From: Roridomyces roridus
Taxonomy: Eukaryota > Basidiomycota > Agaricomycetes > Agaricales > Mycenaceae
Direction of reading: 5' to 3'
DNA length: 64,000 nucleotides
Assembly (NCBI GenBank): GCA_029378245.1
Contig: JARKIF010000046.1
Location: 186,001-250,000, forward strand
Made by a program: the position numbers and the translations under genes. The notes under the pieces are model-generated. The model was given only the letters and a program-made list of their open reading frames with translations, made no database searches and was not told where the DNA came from. Below are positions 42,284 to 53,273 of this stretch, in pieces. Position 1 is the first letter of the stretch. Every line of letters begins with the position of its first letter.

Positions 42284-42922
42284 TAGAGTGTAGCACGAAT
42301 ACATATTTGCGAATATGAATATTCGTCAAACTTTGAAAACTGATATTCGCATTCGCACGAATATTGATGGCAAATATTCGTCTATTTGTAAGCAGTATTC
42401 GCGAATATTCGCGAGTGGGAACTATTCAGATTCAGCACCTCTGGATACTCATTTAAAGTGGGTGGTTGCAAGCTATCTGCAGGCAAAGTGCTATATCAGC
42501 TTCAGAGAGCAGTGTGGGTAGTCTCAAATGTCCTTCCCAGCAAGTTCCCAGTGGTGGTAGCTCGCAATGGGAGTCAAATCTTGACAGATTGACAGAAGGG
42601 CATGCCAAAATAGACGGATCACTGGGTATGTGTCATTGTACATGAAATATTCTATTGACTGATGTGTGTGCAGGGAACAAGCCGATTTGGCCGAGTGATG
42701 CCGAGTGATGCCGACGGATCAATCTTCCAAATTGAGCTCTGATATCACATTGATCAAGTCAGGATTAGCCGACGAATATTCGCGAATATTGACTTTTCCA
42801 AAACCTGATATTCACATTCGCGCGAATAGCACAGCCACAGCCATTCACGAGTACAAATATTCGGTATTCGTGAATACACAGCCACGAATATTCGTGACAT
42901 TCGCCATTCGTGCTACACCCTA
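42284..42922. mobile_element. 639-bp hAT-like miniature element, CGAATATT-rich, 8-bp duplication
   Basis: The ends read TAGAGTGTAGCACGAAT (left) and TAGGGTGTAGCACGAAT (right, inward), one mismatch in 17. CACACAAA flanks both sides directly (42276-42283 and 42923-42930), a perfect 8-bp target-site duplication. TAGRG termini with 8-bp duplication are the hAT signature. Both subterminal regions (42290-42420 and 42770-42915) are packed with CGAATATT / AATATTCG words. The middle is plain DNA without a gene. Confidence 0.9.
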
Positions 42923-42930
42923 CACACAAA

Positions 42931-43510
42931 GACAGAGAAAGTTGAGAGTGACCGGGGATTCGAAAGCGGCCACTGGGCCAGTCTCCAGATTAGAAAGTCA
43001 AGAATAGCGCGAGTTCGTTGCCTGGAGACTCACAGGAACAGATATTGGGAATCAGGATTCAGATGTGTGGTGGTCTGAAGCAAGAGGCGCGCAGCCGCTG
43101 TCAACGGAGCTGTCAACGGCTGGAGTTGGCGGGTTGCCGTTTCGCCGCCGTTAACCGCCGGTGAAGATCGCAACCCATCGGCCCCATTGGCCGGCGGAGA
43201 AGCCAACCGATCCATGTTCAAGGCTTAGTAAAAGGAAATTACTAGTCAAAGATGTCATCGAGGAAAAATTGGACCCCACTTTGGCGGAAAACGGGCCGAT
43301 AAGACCGAGCTTAAAAATAAATTTTTAAGACTCGGAACTTTTTTCCGTCCGCCGCGCCGTCGTCCGTGTACAGGAACTTGTCACTGGCCGAGGGACGGGA
43401 GAGTACAGGTACATACTAGCTACTACCCCCCCCCTTCTGAGTGGGGTTCGTCAAGTTGATACAGCATCATGTTTGTCTTTATTTTCCGCCACTCTCCTTT
43501 CACCACCATC
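42931..43510. other. Spacer and promoter side of the next F-box gene
   Basis: About 580 bases. The stretch 43090-43190 repeats AACGG and CCGCCG words, like another motif tract. A run of nine C bases lies near 43427. No gene is supported. Confidence 0.35.
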
Positions 43511-44888
43511 ATGCCACTCACTGCTGAATCCGTTCTCCGATCCAAACTCACGGAGATTCTCTTGGAGATGGACCGTCATCACCAGGCTCTCAAAGATCTC
43601 GAGAAGCAAAAGTGGCTCATCCATAGCCAGCTCAACGCCGTCGTCGACCCCATTGCCCGCCTTCCCCTCGAGATTTCTTCGGAGATCTTCATCCAATGCC
43701 TTTACTCGGAGCTGTCTTTTCACAAAGGCGTCGCCCCATCTTGCTGACCTGAATTTGCAATGGCTGGACCACGATCGCAACCGCCACGCCCGCTCTGTGG
43801 ACCTCAATCACCGACCACATTCGGACGCATATCACAGACAAGTGGTTTGACCAACTTTGCGAAACATGGGTCAGCCGTTCCCGTAACCTCCCGCTCTCGG
43901 TGGACTTGTGTTCCTCGGGGTCTGGTAAAGACCGGCTAGTGCTTCGGAAGCACGCGGCCAAAATCCAGAGGCTAAAATTGCGTACGGTCTATGACGAACT
44001 TACGTGCCTCGTCACATGCGGCCCATTTCCATTATTGACGAGCCTGTCTTTGGGGGTGCCGCAGCCAGAGAGCGTTGCCACCGTTCAGTCATGTGTGGAG
44101 ATGTTGCGTCACGCTCCCAGTCTCGTGGACTGCGTTTTCTTGGACTTGGCTGATCACACATTCATGGCACATAGTCGCAAGCCTTCACAGGCGCCTCCCG
44201 ATTATCCATCAAACACGTCCCTCAAGCATTTGAAGCTTGGCGGGCCTCTGGATTCGTACGAATTTGCAGCGCCCTCGTCCTGCCGTACCTCACGCTCCCC
44301 GCCCTCGAAACCCCCCTGATCTCGGACCTCGACATCTCCCGCCAGGACTTCCTCTCGTTCTTGAAGAGGTCCTCCCCACCGCTGCGATCGCTTTCGCTCA
44401 GCTCGGAGAACTACGAGAAAGGAGAGGTGGAGGAGTACCTCCGACTTGTCCCGAACATCACCGATTTTGCCATCGGACTCGGTAGTGATCGAGCTATCAT
44501 CGTGCTCGAGCTATTCGCCTACACAAAAACGGTTCTTCCCAATCTTCGCTCCCTCACCATTTCAACTGACCGCCTGCTTTGCACGGAGCACGGCACTGTC
44601 GTCGACTTACTCGACGCACGATGCGCCAGCGATGGGCTGCGTTCGTTCCGGCTAGTCGCAGAGGAGGTAGACATTATGGGTCCCCACGCAATCGCATTGC
44701 AGAACACGATCAAAGCGCATACGTTGCGCGGGGTGGATATCTACATTGGGACTGAGGAAGAGAGAATATTTGAAGGTCAGTGCATTCATTGTTGTCGCTC
44801 CCTGCCTGCTCACACCCACGCCTTTTCTTTCGTGATAGGTGAACTTCAAGCTCCGCAGGCCTTGCTCGATCATGAGGGCACGACTTGA
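43511..44888 (+). pseudogene. F-box pseudogene with several frameshifts
   Basis: The start MPLTAESVLRSKLTEILLEM gives a coiled leader, then DPIARLPLEISSEIFIQCL, a standard F-box. The expected next block (ICNGWTTIATATPALWTSI) lies in another frame behind a TGA at about 43755. The frame then holds through LPLSVDLCSSGSG and CVEMLRHAPSLVDCVF to about 44270. It shifts again to VLPYLTLPALETPLISDLD, LRSLSLSSENYEKGEVEEY and the C-terminal GVDIYIGTEEERIFE. At least two indels and a stop mark it as dead. Confidence 0.75.
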
Positions 44889-45191
44889 AATCATGGACTA
44901 AACGGAGGCGTTGATGTTTGTAATGTGGTCGACATCTTGAAAATGTGATATTTCCCTTCTTCCTCGCCGAATACCCCGACATACTACAAAGTTCGGACGG
45001 CCACAAACTCTCATGCCAGCCCAAGTGCAACCCACACTTGCGGTGTTGTCTGGTCCCCGCCAATGGATACATTTGATAGCGGCGATCTGAAACGGCGTCC
45101 CTCGCCACGGCATTAATTTCACGCTTGGAGAGGCTGAAACAGTCTGAATCCAAATTTCCCGCTCTCGTGGTGCATCATCTAATCTATGCGA

Positions 45192-45250
45192 CTGCGGGAT
45201 GTGTATTTTACACCTCCGCCGAGTCGGACATGTATTTTACACCGCCGCAG
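45192..45250 (+). promoter_or_regulatory. Tandem ~30-bp repeat just upstream of the asparagine synthetase gene
   Basis: TGTATTTTACACC(T/G)CCGC followed by GAGTC / GACTCGGAG occurs twice in tandem, ending about 40 bases before the start codon. The TGTATTTTACA core is a near palindrome. Position and duplication suggest a regulatory element or part of the transcription start region; no factor can be assigned. Confidence 0.4.
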
Positions 45251-45286
45251 ACTCGGAGTCGGAGCTGCCACTCTGCTCCCAACACC

Positions 45287-47711
45287 ATGTGCGGACTCAC
45301 TGCAGTCTACTACGCTGATTCGTGCTCCCCGCCCTCGAAGGACGGACTAGTCGACATGCTCAACGCCTCTCTGGGGAGCATTTACTACCGTGGACCGGAT
45401 GCCCAGGGAACCTATGTCTCGGCGGACGGGCGTGTCGGTGAGAACTCACAACTGCGCCAATCCACAGATCTGACCAGCTCATAGGACTTGGACATTGCCG
45501 ACTCTCGATCATCGACCTTGAAACCGGGGACCAGCCACTCTCCGATGAAGAAAACTTGATCCACTGTGTTGTGACTGGGGAGATATACGACTACGAGCGA
45601 ATCCGGGCTCATCTTGAATCCAAAGGCTCAGTATTCAAAACCAAGTCGGATTCAGAGGTCGTGATACACCTGTACAATTCCTTCTCACTCTGTCCAGTTC
45701 GAGTCGGCTAACACCGATCGGTGCAGGTATAAACACAACGGCCTCAACCTCCTATCGTCCCTTCGAGGCGAATTCGCCTTTGTCCTGTACGACGCAAAGA
45801 AACGGATTGTGATGGCGGCACGCGATCGCTTCGGAGTCAAACCACTGAGTTACACAATTTCCGACGGCCGACTTCTTCTCGCCAGCGAAATCAAGGCATT
45901 CCCCGCACTCGGGTGGAAACCCGAGTGGGACGCTGCCAGTATTGTTAATAATGGGTATTTTACTGATGATAGAACAGTTTTCAAGGGCGTCCGGAAGGTC
46001 TGTGTGGTTTCAAATTGTTTTGACTCCGACGCCCAATTAACTCAAATTACAGTTGATGCCAGGAACATATCTTGTCTTCCACCTCGACGGATACCTCAAA
46101 GTTCAGCCCTACTGGGACCTCGAATATGCCGATCAGAACACTACAATCACCGAGACGGTGGATGACATGATCGTGAATCTCAGAACACGCCTACAGGAGG
46201 CCGTCAGGCTCCGTCTCAGAGCCGATGTCCCCGTGGGGCTATATTTGAGCGGTGGGATCGACAGCGCCGCCGTTGGTGGCATTGCTACGGAGTTGTTGCG
46301 GGAGAAGAATCCCGCGGCCAAGTTGACGACTTTCACTTTGTCATTTCCATGTGAGTATAACAGTCAAAAAGCGCTCCCGACATTGAACCTTCTCAGATGC
46401 GGGGCCAAAGTTTGACGAAGGACCGATCGCAGCGCGCACGGCTGCATTTATCGGGGCTGAATCGCACATGGTGTCGTTGACTGTATCTCAACTTGTTGAT
46501 GCGCTAGACGAAACAGTGTGGCATTGCGAGTCACCCCTTGTCTCTCTCCACGCCCCTGGGAAATTCCTCTTGTCCAAATTTGCACGAGAGAAGGGATACA
46601 AGGTTTGTCATGGTTTTTGTGGACGGCCAACTATTATAACACTTCCAACAGGTCGTCTTGACCGGGGAAGGGTCTGACGAGTTTTTCGGCGGATACGCCT
46701 GGTTGACCGTGGATTATCTCCGTGCTGCAGATCCTGCCGGCCGCGCCTTGAAACTCGACCTGCCATCCGAAGCCGAACGTGCCGGCATTCTTAAACACAT
46801 CCAGACACATTTGTCGTCCGTGCCCACACTGTGGATGAGCCCCAATTCATCCACCGACGCGCAGCTTGCCCGCAACATGCTCGGTGGAATCAGTACTCAC
46901 CGTGCATTTGTAGCTGCCGGGATGCCGACTGCCGAGCCGTACAGCACCGCGCTTCGCTCCGTCACGGGAGATCCAGATTGTACTGGGGTTTTGGCAGAGG
47001 GTGTGGACCCCCGTGTCCGTGAGAAGGCAGTGTCTGGCCAGTGGCATCCGTTCCACGTCGCTTCAGTTTGTTTTTCACTCCCTCTTCGAATGGCGTTTAC
47101 TTACACACGGCTTTTTAGTACGTGACAGGCAAGACATTCCTGCCTGCAGCCATTCTCCTACAAATCGGCGAGCGCACGGAGATGGCCCATTCAATTGAAA
47201 GCAGGCCGGCATTCCTCGACCATAATCTGGTCGAATACGTTAACAGTCTTCCTCCGTACGTCTCTGCTGGTGATATTCATGGGTGATTTCAACTCTGGTC
47301 AGATCTGTCAAGGTACACCCGAATAAGGGACAAGGTCCAGGCGGCTGGACCTTCACCGACAAATGGATTCTGCGGCAAGCCGTCAAGCCGTTCGTCACAG
47401 AAGAAGTGTTCGAGCGTAGGAAAGTGCCCTATAATCCTCCAGTCGTCCCCAACCAAGATGACCAGTCGGACGCCCGTCAAAGCCCGCTTCCGATGATGTT
47501 GAAAGCCCGCATCACCGAAGCGAATGTCAACAAACTCGGGTTATTTGACTGGAATTTCGTTTCAGGGGTCCTCGAGCAATACTTGACGGCACCCGAGTTT
47601 CCTCCGGACGGCGGTGTAGATGGGAGAGCGCAGCTATTGATGTACGTGCTGAGTTTCATCATTTTGCAGGAGCGTTTCGATGTGCCGACGTGGGTTGGAG
47701 GAGGATTTTGA
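45287..47711 (+). CDS. Asparagine synthetase (glutamine-hydrolysing), eight exons
   Basis: It transfers glutamine amide nitrogen to aspartate using ATP. Exons 45287-45437, 45485-45671, 45727-45997, 46053-46350, 46397-46602, 46652-47065, 47119-47255 and 47303-47711 join in frame to 690 residues. The N-terminal glutaminase domain starts at the catalytic Cys2 (MCGLTAVYY) and has YRGPDAQG, GHCRLSIIDL and RDRFGVKPL. The synthase domain has the ATP-binding PP-loop SGGIDS at residues 269-274 and later GEGSDEFFGGY. Seven introns of 46-55 nt all have GT...AG ends. The C-terminal part (GPGGWTFTDKWILRQAVKP) differs from the shorter yeast-type enzyme; such bacterial-like versions occur in many fungi and may serve primary or secondary metabolism. 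All key residues are present, so it looks functional. Confidence 0.95.
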
Positions 47712-48313
47712 ATGATGTCATTGGACTTGTCAGATGTCTGGAGGAAAAGTTGTCCGAAGCCCCTGTTTCGCTTATTTTGAGTATACAGCTCATTCGTACA
47801 ACATCCGCTGCCAAAACCCCGACCAATGTACTTTTCTCGAGACCCGACGCCCCCTTAATCCAGACTGGATAGTACATGTAAAACCAGACAAAAGATGTTC
47901 CTCGTTTGGAACAGGTTAAAACGGATGTGTCACTGTTCCCGCCGGCGAAGGTTGAGTTCGGCATTGTGCCTGTCTCCTGGCAATTACTTTAGCACGTACG
48001 GATCACGGCGGCATCCATGACTCTCCTCGCCTAGCGTCTCCAGTAATTGTATTTCCCCCAACTCGCATTCAATCGTCGATGCATTGTGGGACACTGCTCA
48101 GTGCTGAACACGACGGATCAGCTGAGATGGACCCGCACATGTCTTCCACGATCGAATTTCCATGCGGCAATCGCGCCAAGCCGGCGCCCTAGTTGAGCAA
48201 TAAATACCGCGAGTATCACAGCTCTGGGAAGGTTATAGATTGATTCGTAGGTTGAAAATCAGCCGTTCATACCTTACTTTGAACAGGATGAAAATCAGTA
48301 CCTCGTAGGTCAA
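47712..48313. other. Spacer downstream of asparagine synthetase
   Basis: About 600 bases holding the 3' untranslated region. Short open frames antisense to the last exons continue into it. No gene is supported. Confidence 0.35.
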
Positions 48314-48373
48314 GGGCCTACAGAAACTACCGCACTGCTGCCGCAGCGGTAGTTGCAACCTGCGGTAGGTCCC
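48314..48373 (+). repeat. Solitary end-like copy of the 5.2-kb transposon family
   Basis: GGGCCTACAGAAACTACCGC starts this 60-bp segment and matches the right end of the element at 16031-21250 almost exactly over about 43 bases (through GCAGCGGTAGTTGC). It finishes TGCGGTAGGTCCC, a weak inverted partner. There is no second true end nearby, so it is a relic or an extreme deletion derivative. Confidence 0.7.
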
Positions 48374-50326
48374 TCCATGATCTTACTTGGCGCGGTTTTG
48401 GGATTGTATTTGTATCTTCGTTCTGTCGACGTAACGTGGACTCGGAATATAGATGCGGTTCTTCTCTGCGCCGTATGTGGGTACTAGGATATTTAGTGGT
48501 GCAGTTTACCCGAATTCAAAGCCCATTCGACCTACCCATGTCGCTCATGACGCAGTCCGAGCGAGACGTATTCGACGAGGCCCTCTTGAATAAGTAAGTA
48601 GTAGACATCGAAAATATGGGGAGTGTAAGAATTGTGAACTATGGATGAGAGCAAATCGCACTGAACCCGTAGAATATCTGAACGACTTGAATTGAGGATA
48701 GCGCGGCGACCAAAATGCTGGGCAGAATTTTGAGCAACATTCTGACGGAGAGGACGCCTGGCCTACAGGTCCTCATTCAATAAGCAATACTACAGTTGCC
48801 AGAGGGCTGGTTTGAAACGTACGACTGAAGAAGGGATGAAACACCATAGAAACATCATCCCGTGAAAGTCAATCCCGGTGAGATACAACACAAATTTCAC
48901 AGTGTTTTTAATCAAGGAGGGTTGGAAGGTGCCGCATGAGAGGTCAACGAGCGTCGACGAATTAAAGGCACGCTGAACTTCTTGAGCATCGACAGTAGGA
49001 AGAGAATACCCTCGGGACCCCGGGAAGTTGAGATTGGCCAAGCCGAATCGATTCCATACACGGACCCAAGCGCGTGAGCAGCTATAGTACCAGCGAGAGA
49101 TCTCAAGTCGAGGCATTGTTGAGGGAGGAGGATTGACAGCATCGAACAAGTCGTCAGGATCTCGCGAATACAACACATGTCGACTTGAGCAAGTTCACAG
49201 AATGCCAGAGTCTGTCGGGGCGAGAAAAAATCGAAAAAAATCGCAGGCGCCGAGATTCGGGGTGAGCGCTTGAAAAGAGCGGCGACTCGATGCGTTTGTG
49301 CAGCTCTGCGACTGTAGCGGCGTACATGAGCGTTGAGTCCGATTTCTCCAGTATATTCCACAGAGTCAGAAAGATCATAGATGATGGTGGCGCAAGACAA
49401 GCAGTGAAATGCCAGATCACCTGACAGAAGGCGCATCATCTTGATCAGGTCCAAATCAACCACGCGTGATGCGCGCTCCTCGCGCCCGCCTGACTTTCGG
49501 GCCTGCAATATTTAGTTCGCGCATCGGAGGTCGAGCGCGGGTTCCTCGCATCTGTGGGACTCCGAGGAGTTTTATTTCTGTAGTCCGCCCGGACGCTGAT
49601 CCCCGTGCCAGGTCGCCTTGTATTCGAGATTAATTGTCGCCTTCGTGGACGACAACAGATTAATGTGTGCCTTGGGCCGAAATTGGGCGTCCAGGCTGTC
49701 AACAACTGCCATTTATTCGGACGAACGGAATGATTGGGCCACCCACAAAAACGAATGGTGCCGGCGTTCGTTCGCTGGCACTTTCCTAGTTCCCTCCCCC
49801 CCAACCCGCTCCAACGCGGAGAACAAAAGCGAGCGCCGCAAGGATGGCGGCAAGCCGTCATTGTTAAAACAAGCGCCTGTACCTGTATACCCACCCGTGT
49901 GGCCGATGACGGTGAGTTCTGATCAAAACATGCCTCCGCCTCGTGTACCTACACCATGCCAATGCCCCTCGATAGCTTTCCTCCCGATGCGATACGACTT
50001 CGATTTGAGCAAAAACACGACGCCTAGCAAGACCAAGACAAGAACTTTACGAGCATGACTTTATACGGAACAAAGCCTGCCAACGGAGGCAAGTCGCGCT
50101 CTTCTCCACCTTTTGCCGCAAGGAGAACTCATCTCTGTACGTATAGCACCACGCCCACTTTACGGATACACGCACACGACCACACGAAACCCCACGCAGC
50201 AGCATACTAACGTCCCCTCCGCTCCGGGACGACTTTGACGCGTTCACGACAACGGAGAAGCAGACACAAAATAACACTCAACGCTGGTCACGCACGACGG
50301 TCGCGTTGTGCGACCAGCTCGAGGCG
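48374..50326. other. Spacer; possible decayed gene on the minus strand
   Basis: Nearly 2 kb. Minus-strand frames at 48790-49176 (FDAVNPPPSTMPRLEISRWY and on) and 48912-49508 have somewhat protein-like composition. They interrupt each other and match no family I know. The region 50055-50140 begins MTLYGTKPANGGKS in an open frame and could be a 5' exon of the next gene, but no splice pair with the right phase was found. Confidence 0.35.
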
Positions 50327-51153
50327 ATGACAGCCACGCGAGCGACAACGTCGGCAGTAGCGATTGGAGACGAGTTTAGGAGGCGACGTACCACGAGGCA
50401 TATGCATCTCCCGTCGGATGAAGATGATCCCATCCCTGCACGTCCCCTTCGTCGCAAGAAGCGAAGTAAGCCTATTGCGAACCACCAGTGCGTTATCTTG
50501 ACACTCCTCTTCTTCGTCGTTCTCATCGATGTAGCCCGGCAGAGGAGCGTGGGCTGGACTTTACGCTCGTCACACACCGCGTTCTAGAGGATGGTCCAGA
50601 GCGTACGGTGTCGATCTCGACGTGGCGTGAGCAAGCGGTGGAGGAGGAGACTGGTATGAGCGTGTACTATGTGCGTCCGGAAGACCTTGATTGGGGCTGG
50701 GGCGATGGTATCCCGATGGCTGCGCGCGAGGAGATTGTGATAGTGCCGTTCCCAGTCGAGAAAAAGGACGCCAGTCTCAGCCCAGCGCAGACGTCTACTC
50801 CTCGTGGTAGTGGTACCCTCGTCCCACCACTGCCTCCAACCACAGACGCCAATGGGAGCGCGGAATGCCATCGATTTCGAGCGACGAGGTCAAAGGCGGG
50901 GTCCATCATAAGCAGCATTCACCTCGCACCTCCTCTGCATTCGCCGTCACCACCTTGTCCTCCTTCCGCTGAAAAGAAGTCCACCCTCCCCGACATCCTC
51001 GCCACGTGCGAGCCACCCCTAGCCCACCTCGAGCCTCTCCTCGCATGGGTCGGGATCGTGCGCACGGCACACCTCCGAGCGGTAGGCCGTCTTTCTGACG
51101 AGCCGAGAGCAGAAGTGAGGGACGCAGTCCTCAAGCTTGGGGTGAGGGGGTGA
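50327..51153 (+). CDS. Unidentified protein, two exons
   Basis: Exons 50327-50465 and 50543-51153 join in frame (intron 77 nt, GTAAGC...CGGCAG) to 249 residues from the first Met. The same frame is open farther upstream (EKQTQNNTQRWSRTTVALCD), so the true start may be in an earlier exon. The N-terminal part is rich in Arg/Lys (RRRRTTRH, RPLRRKKRK), a possible nuclear signal. The middle has TFTLV-like and YYVRPEDLDWGWGDGIP segments, then a Ser/Pro-rich linker. The C-terminus (LPDILATCEPPLAHLEPLLA) is predicted helical. I do not recognise the family and assign no function. Confidence 0.55.
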
Positions 51154-52180
51154 CGGTACTCGAGTGGGCAATGTTGTTGGATCGGATACGGGGGTTGTAG
51201 CATGCTTTTGATTTTCTGTATCGCTGCTTTCGTGGACTGTAGTCTGTTGTAGGAGTAGGATGGATTTGTTGTACTGCTGTTTGACTGCTGTACTTGGCGC
51301 TCGAGGAGCAGAGTTGTCTTTCTAGAAAGAGTTCTTCGACGACGATGAGATTGTGCTTCAGGCTGGTGGGGTCAAGGCAGGCCTAGGTGGGACTCGTCTG
51401 TGAAGATGATGGAGAGCAACCGAGTCTACTTGAGAGTCGAGATGGTGGATGCGAAAGTCGGTCAACGCGCAAGCCTTATCTCAGCGCTGCGAGTCGAAAG
51501 CGGCTCCAAGTTAGAGGAGATAGCACAGGCAAGCACGTGAATCGATTGGGGCGCAGATTCATTGAAGGGAGAAGCCTGAAGCCAGACGAATGTGGTGGTC
51601 CAAAGCAGAAATCCGGAGATGTTTCCAAAACGGGCGATCTCTCTCTTTCTTCTCTCCCTCGCTGCCTTCCCAAGCTCGACGTGGCGCCCATGGAGAATAG
51701 AGGACCCTGCTGGATATCTAACCAAACGAATGGATTGGGCTGCGCTGAAAACGATTCTGGAGCCCTCGAGTCAGACTCACGCCCGAGGTCGCACCTCGGC
51801 GAGCTTTGCTGCGAGTCAAAGTAGCCGCTCTTTGGCCCGAATGCACACCCGTCGACTCTTTGGACGTTGCACGATTCTATGGGATAGTCCGCATTGGTTG
51901 CTGTCGAGCCAGTGTCGAGGTGCGTTTTACACTCTGATCTTCCTCCTCCTCCTTCTGACGAGCTGCAAAGGCAGCGCGTATGTTAGGCGTGCCACGACAC
52001 TAAACGCTATCCGCCCAACAGTGTCCTGCAGCCCGATGATCCGCCGACGGCCGATCAGGCGCTGATGGCAACTGTCAGGAGCATCGGCAAGTAGTGTAGC
52101 TATGTATTTTTGTTGATTGAGACACGTGATCTGTCTAAACGCGTCTCACCATCAGCTTCCCTGTCCCGACAAGTCCCAAG
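51154..52180. other. Spacer with a segment repeated near 54330
   Basis: The segment around 51735-51980 shares GCTGAAAACGAT(T/C)CTGGAGCC, TGCTGTCGAGC and CTTCCTCCTCCT...TTCTGAC.AGCTGC with 54340-54440. In both copies a GT...(A)G intron-like stretch follows a GAG. This suggests two scraps of a formerly coding repeat, possibly transposon-derived, on either side of the transposase fragment at 52181. Confidence 0.4.
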
Positions 52181-53273
52181 ATGGTAGAGACTTCTCAGCT
52201 CGACTCTCGTAAATGCAACCAATGCCGACAGCACAAACCGATCACCATGGAGTACTGGAAGGCGTCCTTCAATGCCTCCGGCCTCGTAATCGCCATCAAT
52301 TGCCGTGAATGCGCAGATGGCATCGCAAAACGCAAACGCGACGCGCGCCAGCCGCGCTCCACCACCCCCGTTGACACCGACGACGAATCCGACAAAGAGA
52401 ATCCCAAAAAAACCACGCGTGGCAACGGCGGTGCCAATTTCGACGCGTCCATCTTCCTCGGTCTCTCACCATTGACACCGGATGATCTCTCCGAATTCCT
52501 GTCAACCCAAGACAATGTCAGCAATGTATCTGTCATCCTCGACACCTCGCATTCATCTACCGACACTGCTGGCAAAGCTCGGGCCGATGAAGTCTCCGGA
52601 CTCATGTGGGATGCGACGGATTATCGTTTCTCGTGAGTTCATTTCTTCTTGTTTTATTCTCAATCTCATCACGTTTGAAAAAAGCTATCACAGTGTACGT
52701 CGCTACAAGGGCGCTGGCGGATACTCTCGCTTTTCCTACCACTGCGCACAAGCTTCCACGCGGAAGCTAGCCCCCGAGAAGATAGACAACCTCGGCAAGC
52801 GCCGAGACAAGGGTCAGATGAAGACCTACAACTGTAATGGCTGGTTGAACATCTGGGCTGCCTCGGACAACGCGCACGTCTATGTTCAGTTAAAGGATCA
52901 CCTCTGCCACGAAACATACACCTGCATTGATATCCCGGCGGATGTGAAGGAGATTGTGAAGAACAACCCGGATATGCGGGTTTCAGATGTGAGTTATGAT
53001 GTTCCGGAAATGAACGTCTTCTCATTACTTTGATTCAAGCTTTGGAAGACGAAGATTCTTCCCCTCCATCCCAAGCCGAACTTCAAGCGAAAATCAATCT
53101 ACAATCTGCACCTCAAGGAGCATCAGGCCCGCTGGCGTTCGCCGAAATGGCCCAAGATGTGCGCCATTTCACGGAGACGGGGCGTGGTGAGCGGTCGACT
53201 ACGTGGGCCCGAAAGGGGGACAAGGACTCGGGCCGGTACACTCGGAACACCATGGGATATATTGATTACTTAA
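52181..53273 (+). pseudogene. N-terminal fragment of a Mutator-like transposase
   Basis: Exons 52181-52632, 52685-52988 and 53040-53273 join in frame to 329 codons. The first exon has a CNQCRQHKP ... CREC zinc-binding start. Exon 2 has YNCNGWLNIWAASDNAHVYV, then LKDHLCHETYTCIDIPADVK. Exon 3 starts LWKTKILPLHPKPNFKRKSI, then YNLHLKEHQARW. In Agaricomycete MULE transposases the same order precedes the DDE catalytic domain (CxGWL...HxxHxPY.DI.+P..V, then IY..W.E....W). Here the similarity ends after ARWRS and a stop follows at 53271-53273, before any catalytic residues. It is a truncated, inactive copy. No inverted ends were found. Confidence 0.65.
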
